From Prorocentrum cordatum (taxonomy: Eukaryota; Sar; Dinophyceae; Prorocentrales; Prorocentraceae): a stretch of DNA of 64,000 nucleotides. Shown here one piece after another: positions 1 to 8,829 of the stretch (its first letter is position 1; every line of letters begins with the position of its first letter). The stretch is taken from assembly GCA_963575745.1 (NCBI GenBank), contig CAUYUJ010014171.1:2040831-2104830 (forward strand), given 5' to 3'. The translations under genes and the position numbers were made by a program. Below the pieces are notes generated by a model. It did not search any database, was not told the DNA's origin, and was given only the letters and a program-made list of their open reading frames with translations.

Positions 1-345
1 GACCTCTTGGGCCGTCTTGGAGCGTCGGGAGGCCGAAAAGGCGAGAAGGCCGAAACCATCGGAAAACACAATGGAAATCGACGTTTTTTGCTGATCGGGG
101 CCCTCTTGGGAGGCCTCTTGGGAGGCCTCTGGGGGCGTCTTGGAGGCCTGTGGAGCCGTCTTGGGCCAATCTCGGGCGTCTTGGGCCCATCTTGGGGCGT
201 GCCAGGGCCCTCCGAGGCCGTCTTGGGGGATTTTTGGGGCCCTCTTGGCGTGTCTTGGGGGATTTTTGGGGCCCTCTTGACGTGTCTTGGGGCCTCCCTG
301 GGCGGCCCGGGGCCAGCCCGGGGCGGTTTCGGTGCATTGGGGCCT
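1..345 (+). repeat. Phased T/G-rich repeat field, with recurring spacer
   Basis: Degenerate TCTTGGGCCG / TCTTGGGGCCC words follow one another at 10-11 bp steps. Positions 33-100 hold a less repetitive spacer (GAGCGTCGG..GCCGAAAA.. then an A-rich stretch) that recurs in most fields of this kind. The whole stretch is duplicated at about 46125-46440. No gene seen. Confidence 0.8.
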
Positions 346-346
346 G

Positions 347-416
347 CGCCCTTCTGGCACGCACTGGGCCCTGCAATGTAGTAGAGACTAGGGCTGACCC
401 GTGGACTACCGTCCAC
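347..416 (-). pseudogene. PPR relic (short form) with hairpin-CTAG junction
   Basis: On the minus strand the hairpin GTGGAC/GTCCAC (401-416) is followed by 9 bases and CTAG (388-391). Then comes an open stretch reading LYYIAGPSACQK, a clear match to the start of the local PPR unit (SYNAGISACEKG). Only about 12 residues survive before the sequence runs into the phased repeat. It has no start codon and no complete unit, so it is a fragment or a very short exon. Confidence 0.6.
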
Positions 417-507
417 GAATTCCAAAGGATTGAGCGTGCGCTCGTTGCTGCTTATTGCTTCAGGGTGCGTTGTTTGCTTGATGATCCTGACGGCGTCTGG
501 AGCAGCG

Positions 508-570
<63 letters not shown>
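508..570. repeat. (AGC)n microsatellite
   Basis: About 20 near-perfect AGC triplets. Another AGC-rich stretch follows to about 635. Apparent poly-Ser/Ala/Gln frames are by-products. Confidence 0.95.
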
Positions 571-572
<2 letters not shown>

Positions 573-673
573 TCCAGCACCATCGGCAGTAGCAGCAGCA
601 ACAGCTGCAGCAGCCGCTCCAGCAACAACAGAAGCAACGCGGACCTCCAGGGGCCTCCTGGGGGCCTTCTCGT

Positions 674-758
674 CCTCGTCCTCCTCGTCCTCGTCCTCGT
701 CCTCGGCCTCGGCGGCGTCGTCTTCGTCGTCGTCGTCGTCGTCGTCGTCGTCTTCGTG

Positions 759-814
<56 letters not shown>

Positions 815-839
815 GTCGGCGTCGTCGTCGTCGGCCTCG

Positions 840-879
<40 letters not shown>

Positions 880-882
880 GGT

Positions 883-950
<68 letters not shown>

Positions 951-1101
951 GGTCGTTGTCGTCGTTCTCGCAATCGGCGAAGTCGTCGTCGTCGTCCTCG
1001 GCTTCGGCGTCGTTGTGGTCGCAGTTGTCCTCCTTGTTGCGCCGTCGTCGTCGTCGCCGTCGTCGTCGTTGTCGTCGTCACGTCGTCGTCGTCGTCGTCG
1101 T

Positions 1102-1175
<74 letters not shown>
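674..1175. repeat. (TCG)n microsatellite tract, about 0.5 kb
   Basis: Nearly continuous TCG/CGT triplets with scattered TCC and single-base shifts that change frame along the tract. CpG occurs every 3 bp. The long Ser, Arg and Val homopolymer frames here are artefacts. 1180-1440 is GC-rich unique sequence with no recognised gene. Confidence 0.95.
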
Positions 1176-1462
1176 GGGGGCCCGCATCGGTGGCGCGCGC
1201 CCCGGTCGGCGCGTCTCGCCGCGAGCTCGGCGGCAATGCTGCAAGAAGGTCGCGGCAATGACGGCAGGCGGGGGCGCAGCTGGGTCCGGAGGCGGCGGGG
1301 AACGCGGCAGTGATGGCAGGCGGCGAGGTTGGCGGCCAGAGGTGAGAAGGCCGAGAGAAGTGGGAAGGGCAGGACGGGGACAGCGAGGCAGAAGGGGGGG
1401 CAGGGATGGAGGGGCGGCGGGGTCCAGCCAGGCGGTGCAGCACGAGGCGGAGGGAGACCAAC

Positions 1463-1530
<68 letters not shown>
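1463..1530. repeat. (CAG)n microsatellite
   Basis: About 22 uninterrupted CAG triplets followed by CAG/CAA-like decay to 1555. Confidence 0.95.
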
Positions 1531-1531
<1 letters not shown>

Positions 1532-1617
1532 GGCAGCAACAGCAGCCGCAGGAACAGGGGGGCGCGAGCAAGGGGCGGGGAGGAGGAAGGCGAGGGGGAA
1601 CGCGCGTTTGGCATGGA

Positions 1618-1771
1618 GAAAACCGTACCCCACACCTCTTGGGACACGCTCCGTGCGGGAGGGGTCCACAGAAAGGGGGCCTGGGACGTCTGCGGGTGGT
1701 CCAAGCAGGGCTTTTTTGCATCCCCTCCCAGGCGATGCGTGTCCCAAGAGGTATGCGGTGTGGTTTTTTCC
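1618..1771. mobile_element. Short inverted-repeat (MITE-like) element
   Basis: A segment of about 154 bp whose ends are inverted copies. The core arms CCTCTTGGGACACGC (1635-1649) and GCGTGTCCCAAGAGG (1737-1751) pair perfectly. Pairing continues with mismatches through AAAACC..CC on the outer side and GGGAGGGG on the inner side, about 45 bp in all. No coding capacity and no clear target-site duplication. Confidence 0.45.
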
Positions 1772-1834
1772 GATCAGGGGCGATGCTTCGGAGCAGGAAG
1801 GCACAAGGCACGCTGGCTGCGCAAGGGTGGATGG

Positions 1835-2300
1835 GCCGACGTGTCCTGGGCCTTCTGGGGGCCTCTGGGGGCCTCTTGGGGGCGTCTTGGAGCTTTGCTG
1901 GCCGTGGAGGGGCCCGGAGGGGGGGAAGCGCTCGGGGGGGGAAGCGCTCCGAACTGGACCCTCTTGGGCGTCCCTTGAAGCTGTCTGGGTGGGTTCTTGG
2001 GCCGTCTTGGGAGCCCCAGGAGCTCGATCGGGGGCCTCTGGGGCCGTCTTGGGGACTCTCTTGGAGGCCTCCCAGGCAGCATGGGCCCGATTTCGGACGC
2101 CCGCGGTGCCGTGGTGGGCGTCTTGGGGCGGGCGGGAGGAGCACCACTGGAAACGTCAAAAACCCCAGAGAAGATCGATAGTTTTGCGGCCTCGGGGCCC
2201 TCGTGGAGGTTGGGAGCTCTGCGGGATCTCGCGGGGGCCCTCCGAGCCCGTCCTGGGGCCCTCTCGGGCTCGCTGGGGAGCTTCCGGGAGACTCTCGAGG
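1835..2300 (+). repeat. Phased T/G-rich repeat field
   Basis: Same 10-11 bp TCTTGG-type spacing, more decayed than elsewhere and interrupted by GGGGGG runs near 1920-1945. No gene seen from here to the PPR unit at 2437. Confidence 0.65.
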
Positions 2301-2436
2301 CCTCCGCGTCGGGACCCTCATGGCCCGTCCCGGGGCTGTCCCGGGCCGAGACGGCGTCACCCCACCACGGGCGGGGCCCCCGGGGCGCCGCCGCGGGTGA
2401 CCATCGCTTGCCCTTCTCGCACGCGCCATGCCCAGT

Positions 2437-2583
2437 ATTGTAGTATAGATGACGTCGGGCTCCAGCTTCGCCTCCCACATCTCGCTCAGCAGCGCTAGCG
2501 CCCGCTGCCACTGCTCGCCCTTCTCGCACGCGCTGATCCCAGCGTTGTAGCTGACTAGTGTGAACCCGTGGATGAAATCCACG
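2437..2583 (-). pseudogene. PPR unit (long form) with hairpin-CTAG junction
   Basis: Reading the minus strand, the hairpin CGTGGAT/ATCCACG (2567-2583) and CTAG (2555-2558) lead into one full 35-residue PPR unit, SYNAGISACEKGEQWQRALA and onward to SEMWEAKLEPDVI. The unit has the usual helix-turn-helix spacing. It is followed by the start of a second unit (YYNTGHGACEKG) in another frame, so two or one bases separate the units relative to a continuous gene. The second unit is cut after about 17 residues. PPR proteins normally bind organelle RNA; this piece has no start or targeting sequence. It is either an exon of a larger split gene or a relic. Confidence 0.7.
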
Positions 2584-2674
2584 GCGTGCTGAGCCTGGGA
2601 CTCGCACACCGTTGGTAACCATCTCGTCGACATTGAACAGCTCTGGCGTCCCTTGGGCGGTAGGGGCGACATTC

Positions 2675-3010
2675 GGAGGCACATGTGACGGTCACGTTTG
2701 AGGGCAATGGTTGGGCGCTGTGCAGGGGCCACGTTTGGGGGCGCCTGGGGGCTACGCGTGGGGGTGACGTTCGGGGGCCACGCTTACTGGGGCGGTAGGG
2801 GCGACTTGCAGAGGCTTTGTGTGGGGGCCGCCTTTGGGGGTCCCGTTTGGGGGCCACGCGGGGCCGACGTTTACAGGCCACGTCTGGGGGCCACCCCGGA
2901 AAGCAGTCGGGGAGCCCCGGGGGCACTGACCTGGAAGCGTGAAAAGATATGGGTTTTTGCTAATCGCGCCGGGCCTAGGCGCGATTAGCAAAAACACAAG
3001 GGTTTTCAAG
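2675..3010. repeat. Dispersed repeat family B, copy 1
   Basis: A G-rich stretch of GGGGGCCACG-type words (no 10.5-bp phasing) ends in GCACTGACCTGGAAGCGTG and a hairpin. Related copies lie at 4905-5300 and 53300-53640. No coding sense. Confidence 0.75.
2953..2995. repeat. Perfect 18-bp-arm hairpin
   Basis: GTTTTTGCTAATCGCGCC, a 7-base loop, then its exact reverse complement. Diverged copies lie at about 4662-4697, 5234-5275, 44338-44373 and 53583-53625. The 44.3-kb copy keeps pairing through a paired T-A to C-G change. Confidence 0.9.
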
Positions 3011-3560
3011 CACAGTCAGAGTGAGGGGGGCACTTTTGCGGGCCTCGATCGGTTGGGGGCCGCGAAGGGAGGTCTTGGGGCCATCTTGGGGGTCTCGGGC
3101 CGTCTCGGAGGTCGCTTTGGGCTCTCTTGGGCGGCACTTGGGGCCCAGTTGTCGCTGTCTTCTGCGTGACTTGAAACTTTCTTGGGCTGTCTTGGGGCCT
3201 TCTTCGGCGGTCTTTGGCCTTCTTAGGCCATGTGAAGGCCATCCTCGGGTTCAGTTGGGCGGTCTAGGGGTGATCTGAGAAGGTCCTGGGGCCGTGAAGG
3301 GCCGTTCGTGTCCCGAAATGGCGGGGAGAGCAAGAATCCTCCCAAACCTGCGGGAAACGGTAATTGGTGCTCTTTGGCGCTGTCCACGGGGCCCTCGAGG
3401 CACGTCTCTGAGGCATTTCGAGGCCGTCGTGGGGCTCTGGCCGGATCGGCTTCGGCTCTCTTGGGCGTCTTTGGGGCCGTCTTGGAACGATGTGGGGGTC
3501 CGGGAGCCGTCGGGGAGCGCCAGGGGCGTCCTGGGGCCGTCGGGGAGCGGCTCAGAGCTC
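3010..3560 (+). repeat. Phased T/G-rich repeat field
   Basis: GGTCTTGGGGCCATCTTGGG-type words at helical spacing, then a more unique stretch 3290-3420. No gene recognised. Confidence 0.6.
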
Positions 3561-3574
3561 TGGCAGGTCGAAGC

Positions 3575-4500
3575 CAGCAGAAGCGAGAGAACAGCGGTGA
3601 GGCCCCCGATGCAGCCAAGGGGTGCGGGTGCTGGGATACGTAGGGCCCCCGAACCGGCTGTAGTGGCCTGCGGGCAGTCTCGCCGCGGGCCTGGGTAATG
3701 GGTAAGAGATCTCGTGGATGTTGGTTGGGATCTCGTGGTTGGCCTCTGGGGAGCCTCTGGGAGACAGTTTGGGGGCTTCTTGGTAGCAGTTTGGGGGCGT
3801 CTTGGGGCCTCTTGGGCCCTCTTTTGGGGCCTCTTGGGAGCCTTTTGGGGCGCTTGGCGGCCTCTGGGGGGCCTCTTGGAGCCTATTTAGGGCGTCCTGG
3901 GGCCTCCTGGGGATGTCTTGGGAGCGTCCCGGCGTTTCTTTGGGGCGTCTTGGGGCTTCCTGGGCGCCTCTTGGGGTGGAGGCCTCGATTTTTCGGTTCC
4001 GGGTCCCTGTCTTGGGCCTCTCTTGGGGCCTTCTTGGGGCCCTCTTGGGTCGTCTTGGGCGACTCTTGGGCCGTCTTGGGGCCCTCTTGGGCCGTCTTCG
4101 GGCCGTCTTGAAGGCCTCTTGGGCCGTCTTGGAACTGTCTTGGGGGCCTCTTGGGCGGCCGTGGAGCGTCGGAAAGCCGAAAAAGCGAGAAGGCCAGAAA
4201 CTTTGAAAAAAAAATGGAAATCAACGATTTTGGCTTCTGCGGCCCCTCTTGGAGGTGCACTTCGAGCGCTGTGAGGGCCTCGTGGAGGCGTCTCGGGCCG
4301 TCTTGAAGGCGTCTTGAAGCCATCGTAAGCGTCTCGGACACTCTTGGACCGTCTTGGGCCGTCTTCGGGACCTCCTGGGGCCGTCTTGGAGCGATCTGGG
4401 AATCCTGGATCAGTCCGCGAGCGGTCCGGGGGCCTCCTGGGCCCGTCGGGCAGCGGCCCGGAGGCTCTCCGGGCGGCCCGCGAGCTCTCTGGGCGGCCCA
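3575..4500 (+). repeat. Segmental duplication A, copy 1 (phased repeat)
   Basis: Begins with AGCGAGAGAACAGCGGTGAG and continues through a phased-repeat field up to a PPR fragment. Highly similar copies lie at 5400-6350 and 44500-45345. The phasing is very clear at 4010-4160, with steps of 10 and 11 bp. A-rich spacer at 4160-4240. Confidence 0.85.
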
Positions 4501-4501
4501 A

Positions 4502-4585
4502 GGCGTTGCCACTGCTTGACCTTCTCGCGCGCGCTTCGCCCGGAATTGTAGTACAGACTAGTGTGAACCCGTGGGAAATCCACGG
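4502..4585 (-). pseudogene. PPR relic (short form) with hairpin-CTAG junction
   Basis: On the minus strand hairpin CCGTGG/CCACGG (4569-4585), CTAG (4558-4561), then TC joined directly to TGTACTACAATTCCGGGCGA. This reads YYNSGRSAREKVKQWQR, the beginning of a PPR unit. The 105-bp full unit present at 6.4 and 45.4 kb between CTAG-TC and TGTACTAC is exactly absent here. Confidence 0.65.
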
Positions 4586-4619
4586 CCCGCAGGTCCAGGC
4601 ATTGGTCCCGAACGCGCAC

Positions 4620-5400
4620 GTGTCGGAAGCGCGGGAAGCGTCAAAAGTAAGGTGTTTTTGCTACTCGCGCGAGGCCTGGGCGCGATTAGCAGAAACACAT
4701 AGGTTTTCAGACGCAATTAGAGTAATGGGGGCCCCAACGATCTTACAGAGTCCCTGTGCGCGAGAAGTTCGATGTGGGGGGTGGACGCGTGGGGGCCAGA
4801 GTTGGGCGCTACGTTGGGGGGCCTCGTTTGAGGTCTCGTCAGGGGGTCATGGTTGGGGGCAACGTTCGCGGCCCTGCCGGGGGCCATATTTGGGGGCCGC
4901 GTGCGGGGTTCGGGGGCACATGTGACGGTCGCGTTTGAGGGTGTGGGGTTCGGGGGCAGATGTGACGGTCACGTTTGAGGGCAATGGTTGGGGGCTGTGC
5001 GTGTTGGGGCCACGTTTGGGGGCGCCTGGGGGCTACGCGTGGGGTTGACGTTCGGGGGCCACGCTTACTGGGGCGGTAGGGGCGACCTTCGGAGGCTTTG
5101 TATGGGGGCCACCTTTGGGGGTCCCGTTTGGAGGCCGCGCGTGGGGCCGATGTGTAAGGGGCCACGTCCAGGGGCGATCTCAGAAAGCAGTCGGGGAGCC
5201 CCGGGGGCACTGACCTGGAAGCGTGAAAAGGAATGGGTTTTTGCTAATCGCGCTGGGGCTGGGCGCGATCAGCCCAAACTCAAGAGTTTTCAGGCACTGT
5301 CAGAGTGAAGGGGCCACGTTAGCGGGCCCGCGCGGGGTGGTCCTGGGGCCATCTCGGGGGTCTCGGGCCGTCGAGATGGCCGTCTCGAGAGCTCTGGCAG
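4620..5400. repeat. Dispersed repeat family B, copy 2, with two hairpins
   Basis: Holds decayed copies of the TTTTTGCTAATCGCGC hairpin (about 4662-4697 and 5234-5275) and G-rich GGGGGCCACG words homologous to 2675-3010. No gene. Confidence 0.7.
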
Positions 5401-6350
5401 GTCGAAGCCAGCAGAACCGAGAGAACAGCGGTGAGGCCCCCGATGCAGCCAAGGGGTGCGGGTGCTGGGATACGTAGGGCCCCCGAACCGGCTGTAGTGG
5501 CCTGCGGGCAGTCTCGCCGCGGGCCTGGGTAATGGGTAAGAGATCTCGTGGATGTTGGTTGGGATCTCGTGGTTGGCCTCTGGGGAGCCTCTGGGAGACA
5601 GTTTGGGGGCTTCTTGGTAGCAGTTTGGGGGCGTCTTGGGGCCTCTTGGGTCCTCTTTTGGAGCCTATGGGGAGCCTTTTGGGGCGCTTGGCGGCCTCTG
5701 GGGGGCCTCTTGGAGCCTATTTAGGGCGTCCGGGGGTCTCCTGGGGATGTCTTGGGAGCGTCCCGGCGTTTCTTTGGGGCGTCTTGGGGCTTCCTGGGGG
5801 CCACTTGGGGTGGAGGCCTCGATTTTTCGGTTCTGGGTCCTGGTCTTGGGCCTCTCTTGGGGCCTTCTTGGGGCCCTCTTGGGCCGTCTTGGGCGACTCT
5901 TGGGCCGTCTTGGGGCCCTCTTGGGCCGTCTTGGGGCCGTCTTGAAGGCCTCTTGGGCCGTCTTGGAACGGTCTTGGGGGCCTCTTGAACGGCCGTGGAG
6001 CGTCGGACAGCCGAAAAAGCGAGAAGGCCAGAAACATTCAAGAAAACGTAGAAAATCAACGATGTTGGCTTCTGCGGCCCCTCTTGGAGGTGCACTTCGA
6101 GCGCTCTGGGGGCCTCGTGGAGGCGTCTCGGGCCGTCTTGAAGGCGTCTTGAAGCCATCGTAAGCGTCTCGGATACACTCTTAGACCGTCTTGGGCCGTC
6201 TTCGGGACCTCCTGAGGCCGTCTTGGGGCGATCTGGGAATCCTGGATGAGCCCGCGAGCGGTCCGGGGGCCTCCCGGGCCCGTCGGGCAGCGGCCCGGAG
6301 GCTCTCCGGGCGGCCCGCGAGCTCTCTGGGCGGTCCGGGGCTGCAGCTGC
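5400..6350 (+). repeat. Segmental duplication A, copy 2 (phased repeat)
   Basis: Near-identical to 3575-4500. Ends in a PPR junction like copy 1, but with the long PPR form. Phasing is clearest at 5840-5990. Confidence 0.85.
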
Positions 6351-6354
6351 TTGT

Positions 6355-6527
6355 GCTTCTCGCGCGCGCTTCGCCCGGAAGTGTAGTACAGATGACGTCG
6401 GGCTCCAGCTTCGCCTCCCACATCTCGCTCAGCAGCGCCCGCGCCCGCTGCCACTGCTCGCCCTTCTCGCACGCGCTGATCCCAGCGTTATAGCTGACTA
6501 GGGCTGACCCGCGGCGTTCCGGCCGCG
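6355..6527 (-). pseudogene. PPR unit (long form) with GC-rich variant hairpin
   Basis: On the minus strand the hairpin CGCGGC/GCCGCG (6510-6527) and CTAG (6498-6501) precede a full unit (SALVSYNAGISACEKGEQWQ, then RARALLSEMWEAKLEPDVI). An out-of-frame start of a second unit follows, ending in the phased repeat. The hairpin differs from that of other copies by paired changes in both arms. No start codon, so an isolated exon or relic. Confidence 0.7.
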
Positions 6528-6529
6528 AA

Positions 6530-6860
6530 ATCTGCCCGTCATGACGTGGACGTGGAAGTGGAGCGCCCCTGGGACCTCGCGGGCAAGGAGTGGTTGGAGG
6601 GGACGGCGTAGATGGAGGAGGTGTCCGCTGGAGGTGGAGGTGGGCGAGGGATGCAAGCAAGCAGGCCTGGAGGCAGGAACGCGGTGGCACAGATGGTGTC
6701 AGTGTAAGCACACCCATGTATGCATGACATGGTGTGGACAGAAGCTGCTTCTCACGCCGCAGTCTGTGTTCATCATATCTTCTGCGGGGAGGTTAGCCGT
6801 GAGAAGTTTATCTGCTCTTCGCCAGGGCCGAATGACAATGGGCAGCAGCAGGATGAGGAG
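6530..6860. repeat. Segmental duplication E, copy 1
   Basis: A non-repetitive stretch, similar along its length to 25505-25830. In one plus frame both copies read VWTEA.S.AA.CV.H.FCGE.SREK, but no start, homology or continuation supports a gene. Confidence 0.7.
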
Positions 6861-6935
6861 GAGGACGTGGAGGAGGAGGAGGGGGAGGAGGTGGGGGAGG
6901 AGGGGGAGGAGGAGGAGCAGGAGCTCAGGGAGGCC
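6855..6935. repeat. (GGA)n microsatellite
   Basis: GAGGAGGAGGACGTGG-type purine triplets, imperfect. The acidic Glu-rich frame is an artefact. Confidence 0.9.
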
Positions 6936-6949
6936 CTTGACATGGCACA

Positions 6950-8240
6950 CTGGTGCCTCGCCCCGCTATCTTCGACACCTCTTGGAGCGCTCTGGGGCCG
7001 TCTTGGGGGAACCTTGGGACGTGTTGGTAAGCTCTGGGGGCCGTATTGCGGCCCTGCCGGGCCGTCTTGGGCGGCTCTTCGGCTACATGTCTTGACGCTC
7101 CGTCGGGCCGGTGTGAATCCCCTGTGGGAGCCTCCTGGGCCGTCTTGGGGCGGTGTTGGGGGCCTCTTGGGCCGTCGTCTACGCCATGAAACCCGGAAAG
7201 CCGGAGATGCTGACATGTGTACGGTTTCCGTCGGGAAAGCGATAGTTGTGGCCTCCTGGGGCCCTCCTGGGAAGCCTTTTCGGCGTCTCTTGGGCCGTCG
7301 TAGAGGCGTCTTGGGCCGTCTTGGCGCCGCAAACGGCAGTCTTGGCTTGTCTTGGAGCGCTCTTGTAGCGTCTTGGGGATACCTTGGGCCGTCCTGGGAA
7401 CCTCTTGGTGTCGCCCTGGGGCCGTTTTGGGCGCCTTTTGGGCTCTCTTGTCGCCCTCTCGGGCCGGTTTTCGTGCGTCTTGGGGGCCTCTTGGGGCGTC
7501 TTGGGGCGGTCGTGGGGACCTGGAACCAGCGTCTGCGCCATATTCCGGACAAGCAGTGCATGCTAGAAGTGAGCGCGTTTCTTCGGGAAAACAATGATTT
7601 TCGCCTCTGGGGGCCATCCTTGGACGCCTCTTGGGCGTCTCTGGGGCCGTCGTGGAGGCCTCCTGGGCCGTCTTGGGTTTGTTTTCGGCGGTCTTGGGCT
7701 CTCTTGGAGCGCTCTTGGGCCGTCTTGGGTGTGTGTGGGGCTGTCCTGGGCGCCTCCTGGGAGCCTCTTGGGGCCGCCTGGGGGCCGTGTTGGGCGCCTC
7801 TTGGGTCTCTTGACGCTCTCGCGGGCCGGTTTTCGTGCCTCTGGGGGGCCTCTTGGGCGCCTCTTGGGTCTCTTGACGCTCTCGCGGGCCGGTTTGCGTG
7901 CCTCTGGGGGGCCTCTGGGGCCATCTTGGGGCTGTCGTGGGGACCTCTTGTCCCATCTTCTGCGCCATATACCCGACAAGCAGTGCATGCTAAAATTGGA
8001 CGTTATTCGTTGGACAAACAATGATTTGGGCCTGTGGGGGCCGTCCTGGGGCGCCTCTTGGGCGTCTCTGGGGCCGTCGTGGAAGCCTCCTGGGCCTTGT
8101 GGGTGCCGTTTTTGGCGGTCTTGAGCTCTCTTGGAACGTTCTTGGGCCGTTTTGGGGGTGTCTGGGGCCATCCTGGGCGCCTCTTGGGCCGCGTGAGCGC
8201 CTCTGGGGCGTCCCCGGAGCCGTTGTGGGGTATTTTCGCT
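6950..8240 (+). repeat. Phased repeat field with tandem units of about 430 bp
   Basis: 10-11 bp TCTTGG spacing throughout. A spacer with GACAAGCAGTGCATGCTA recurs at about 7540 and 7970, showing tandem duplication at a step of about 430 bp. A long open plus frame (6720-8024) runs through it but is the periodic by-product. Confidence 0.8.
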
Positions 8241-8249
8241 CGATCAAGA

Positions 8250-8412
8250 CAGGGACCCTTCCCGCACGCACGGGTCCCTGCATTGTAGAGAAGACCAGGG
8301 TGTACCCGTGGACTGCGTCCACTTGCGAAGTGATGAGGCGCTGCCGTCAGGCGATCACGATGGATGGCGTCAGGTTCGCCTTCCACATGTCGACGAGCAC
8401 CTTGAGCGCCGC
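8250..8412 (-). pseudogene. PPR relic pair around a hairpin-CTGG junction
   Basis: On the minus strand, 8412-8345 reads AALKVLVDMWKANLTPSIVI, a degenerate second half of a PPR unit. Then come hairpin GTGGAC/GTCCAC (8308-8322), 9 bases, CTGG (8295-8298), and LYNAGTRACGKG, the first part of another unit. Together they look like the two exon halves on either side of an intron 3' end. Both are incomplete. Confidence 0.5.
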
Positions 8413-8534
8413 CTGATTGGGGAGCATGGGAGATGAAGAGGCTCGATCGGGCCATGTGCAAACCGCATTGGGAACGGAGGCGCGATGGAGCAGCCGGGGG
8501 AGAAGAACATGGATGTCTTCCCATCCACCTCATT

Positions 8535-8660
8535 ATCCTTCTGTTGCTCCTGTTCCTCCTCCTCCTCCTCCTCCTCCTCCGTTTCCGTCTCCTCCTCCTC
8601 CTCCTGTTCCTCCTCCTCCTGCTCCTCGTCCTCCTCCTCCTCCTCCTGACTTCCTCATCC
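8535..8660. repeat. (TCC)n microsatellite
   Basis: Imperfect TCC triplets with GTC/CTG breaks. The flanking 8420-8535 and 8660-8830 hold no recognised gene. Confidence 0.9.
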
Positions 8661-8829
8661 TTCTCAGTGCCCTCCTGATCATCCTCGTCCCTCATCTTCC
8701 TCTTCTTTCTCCTCTCCTTCGGGTTCTCCCGCCTGTCCCTCTGCAGCGCTGGAACGCAGCGCGACAACACCCTTCGGCAAGGCGTCAAAAAAATGCGGTT
8801 GCGTCGAAGGCGTCGGCAGGGCCCAGTCT

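Noticed and set aside
430-2181. Ser/Arg/Val/Gln homopolymer frames through triplet microsatellites (also 33.7-34.1, 50.5-51.7, 59.9-60.7 kb)
   Set aside because: Produced by TCG, TCC, ATC, AGC and CAG arrays, with every frame open.
6720-8024. Long plus frame (434 codons) rich in Gly-Pro-Ser-Trp, and similar ones at 11268-12359, 11930-13045 and 3698-4111
   Set aside because: They track the 21-bp double unit of the phased repeat. Residue patterns repeat every seven codons, all three frames give similar peptides, and no domain or start context supports them.
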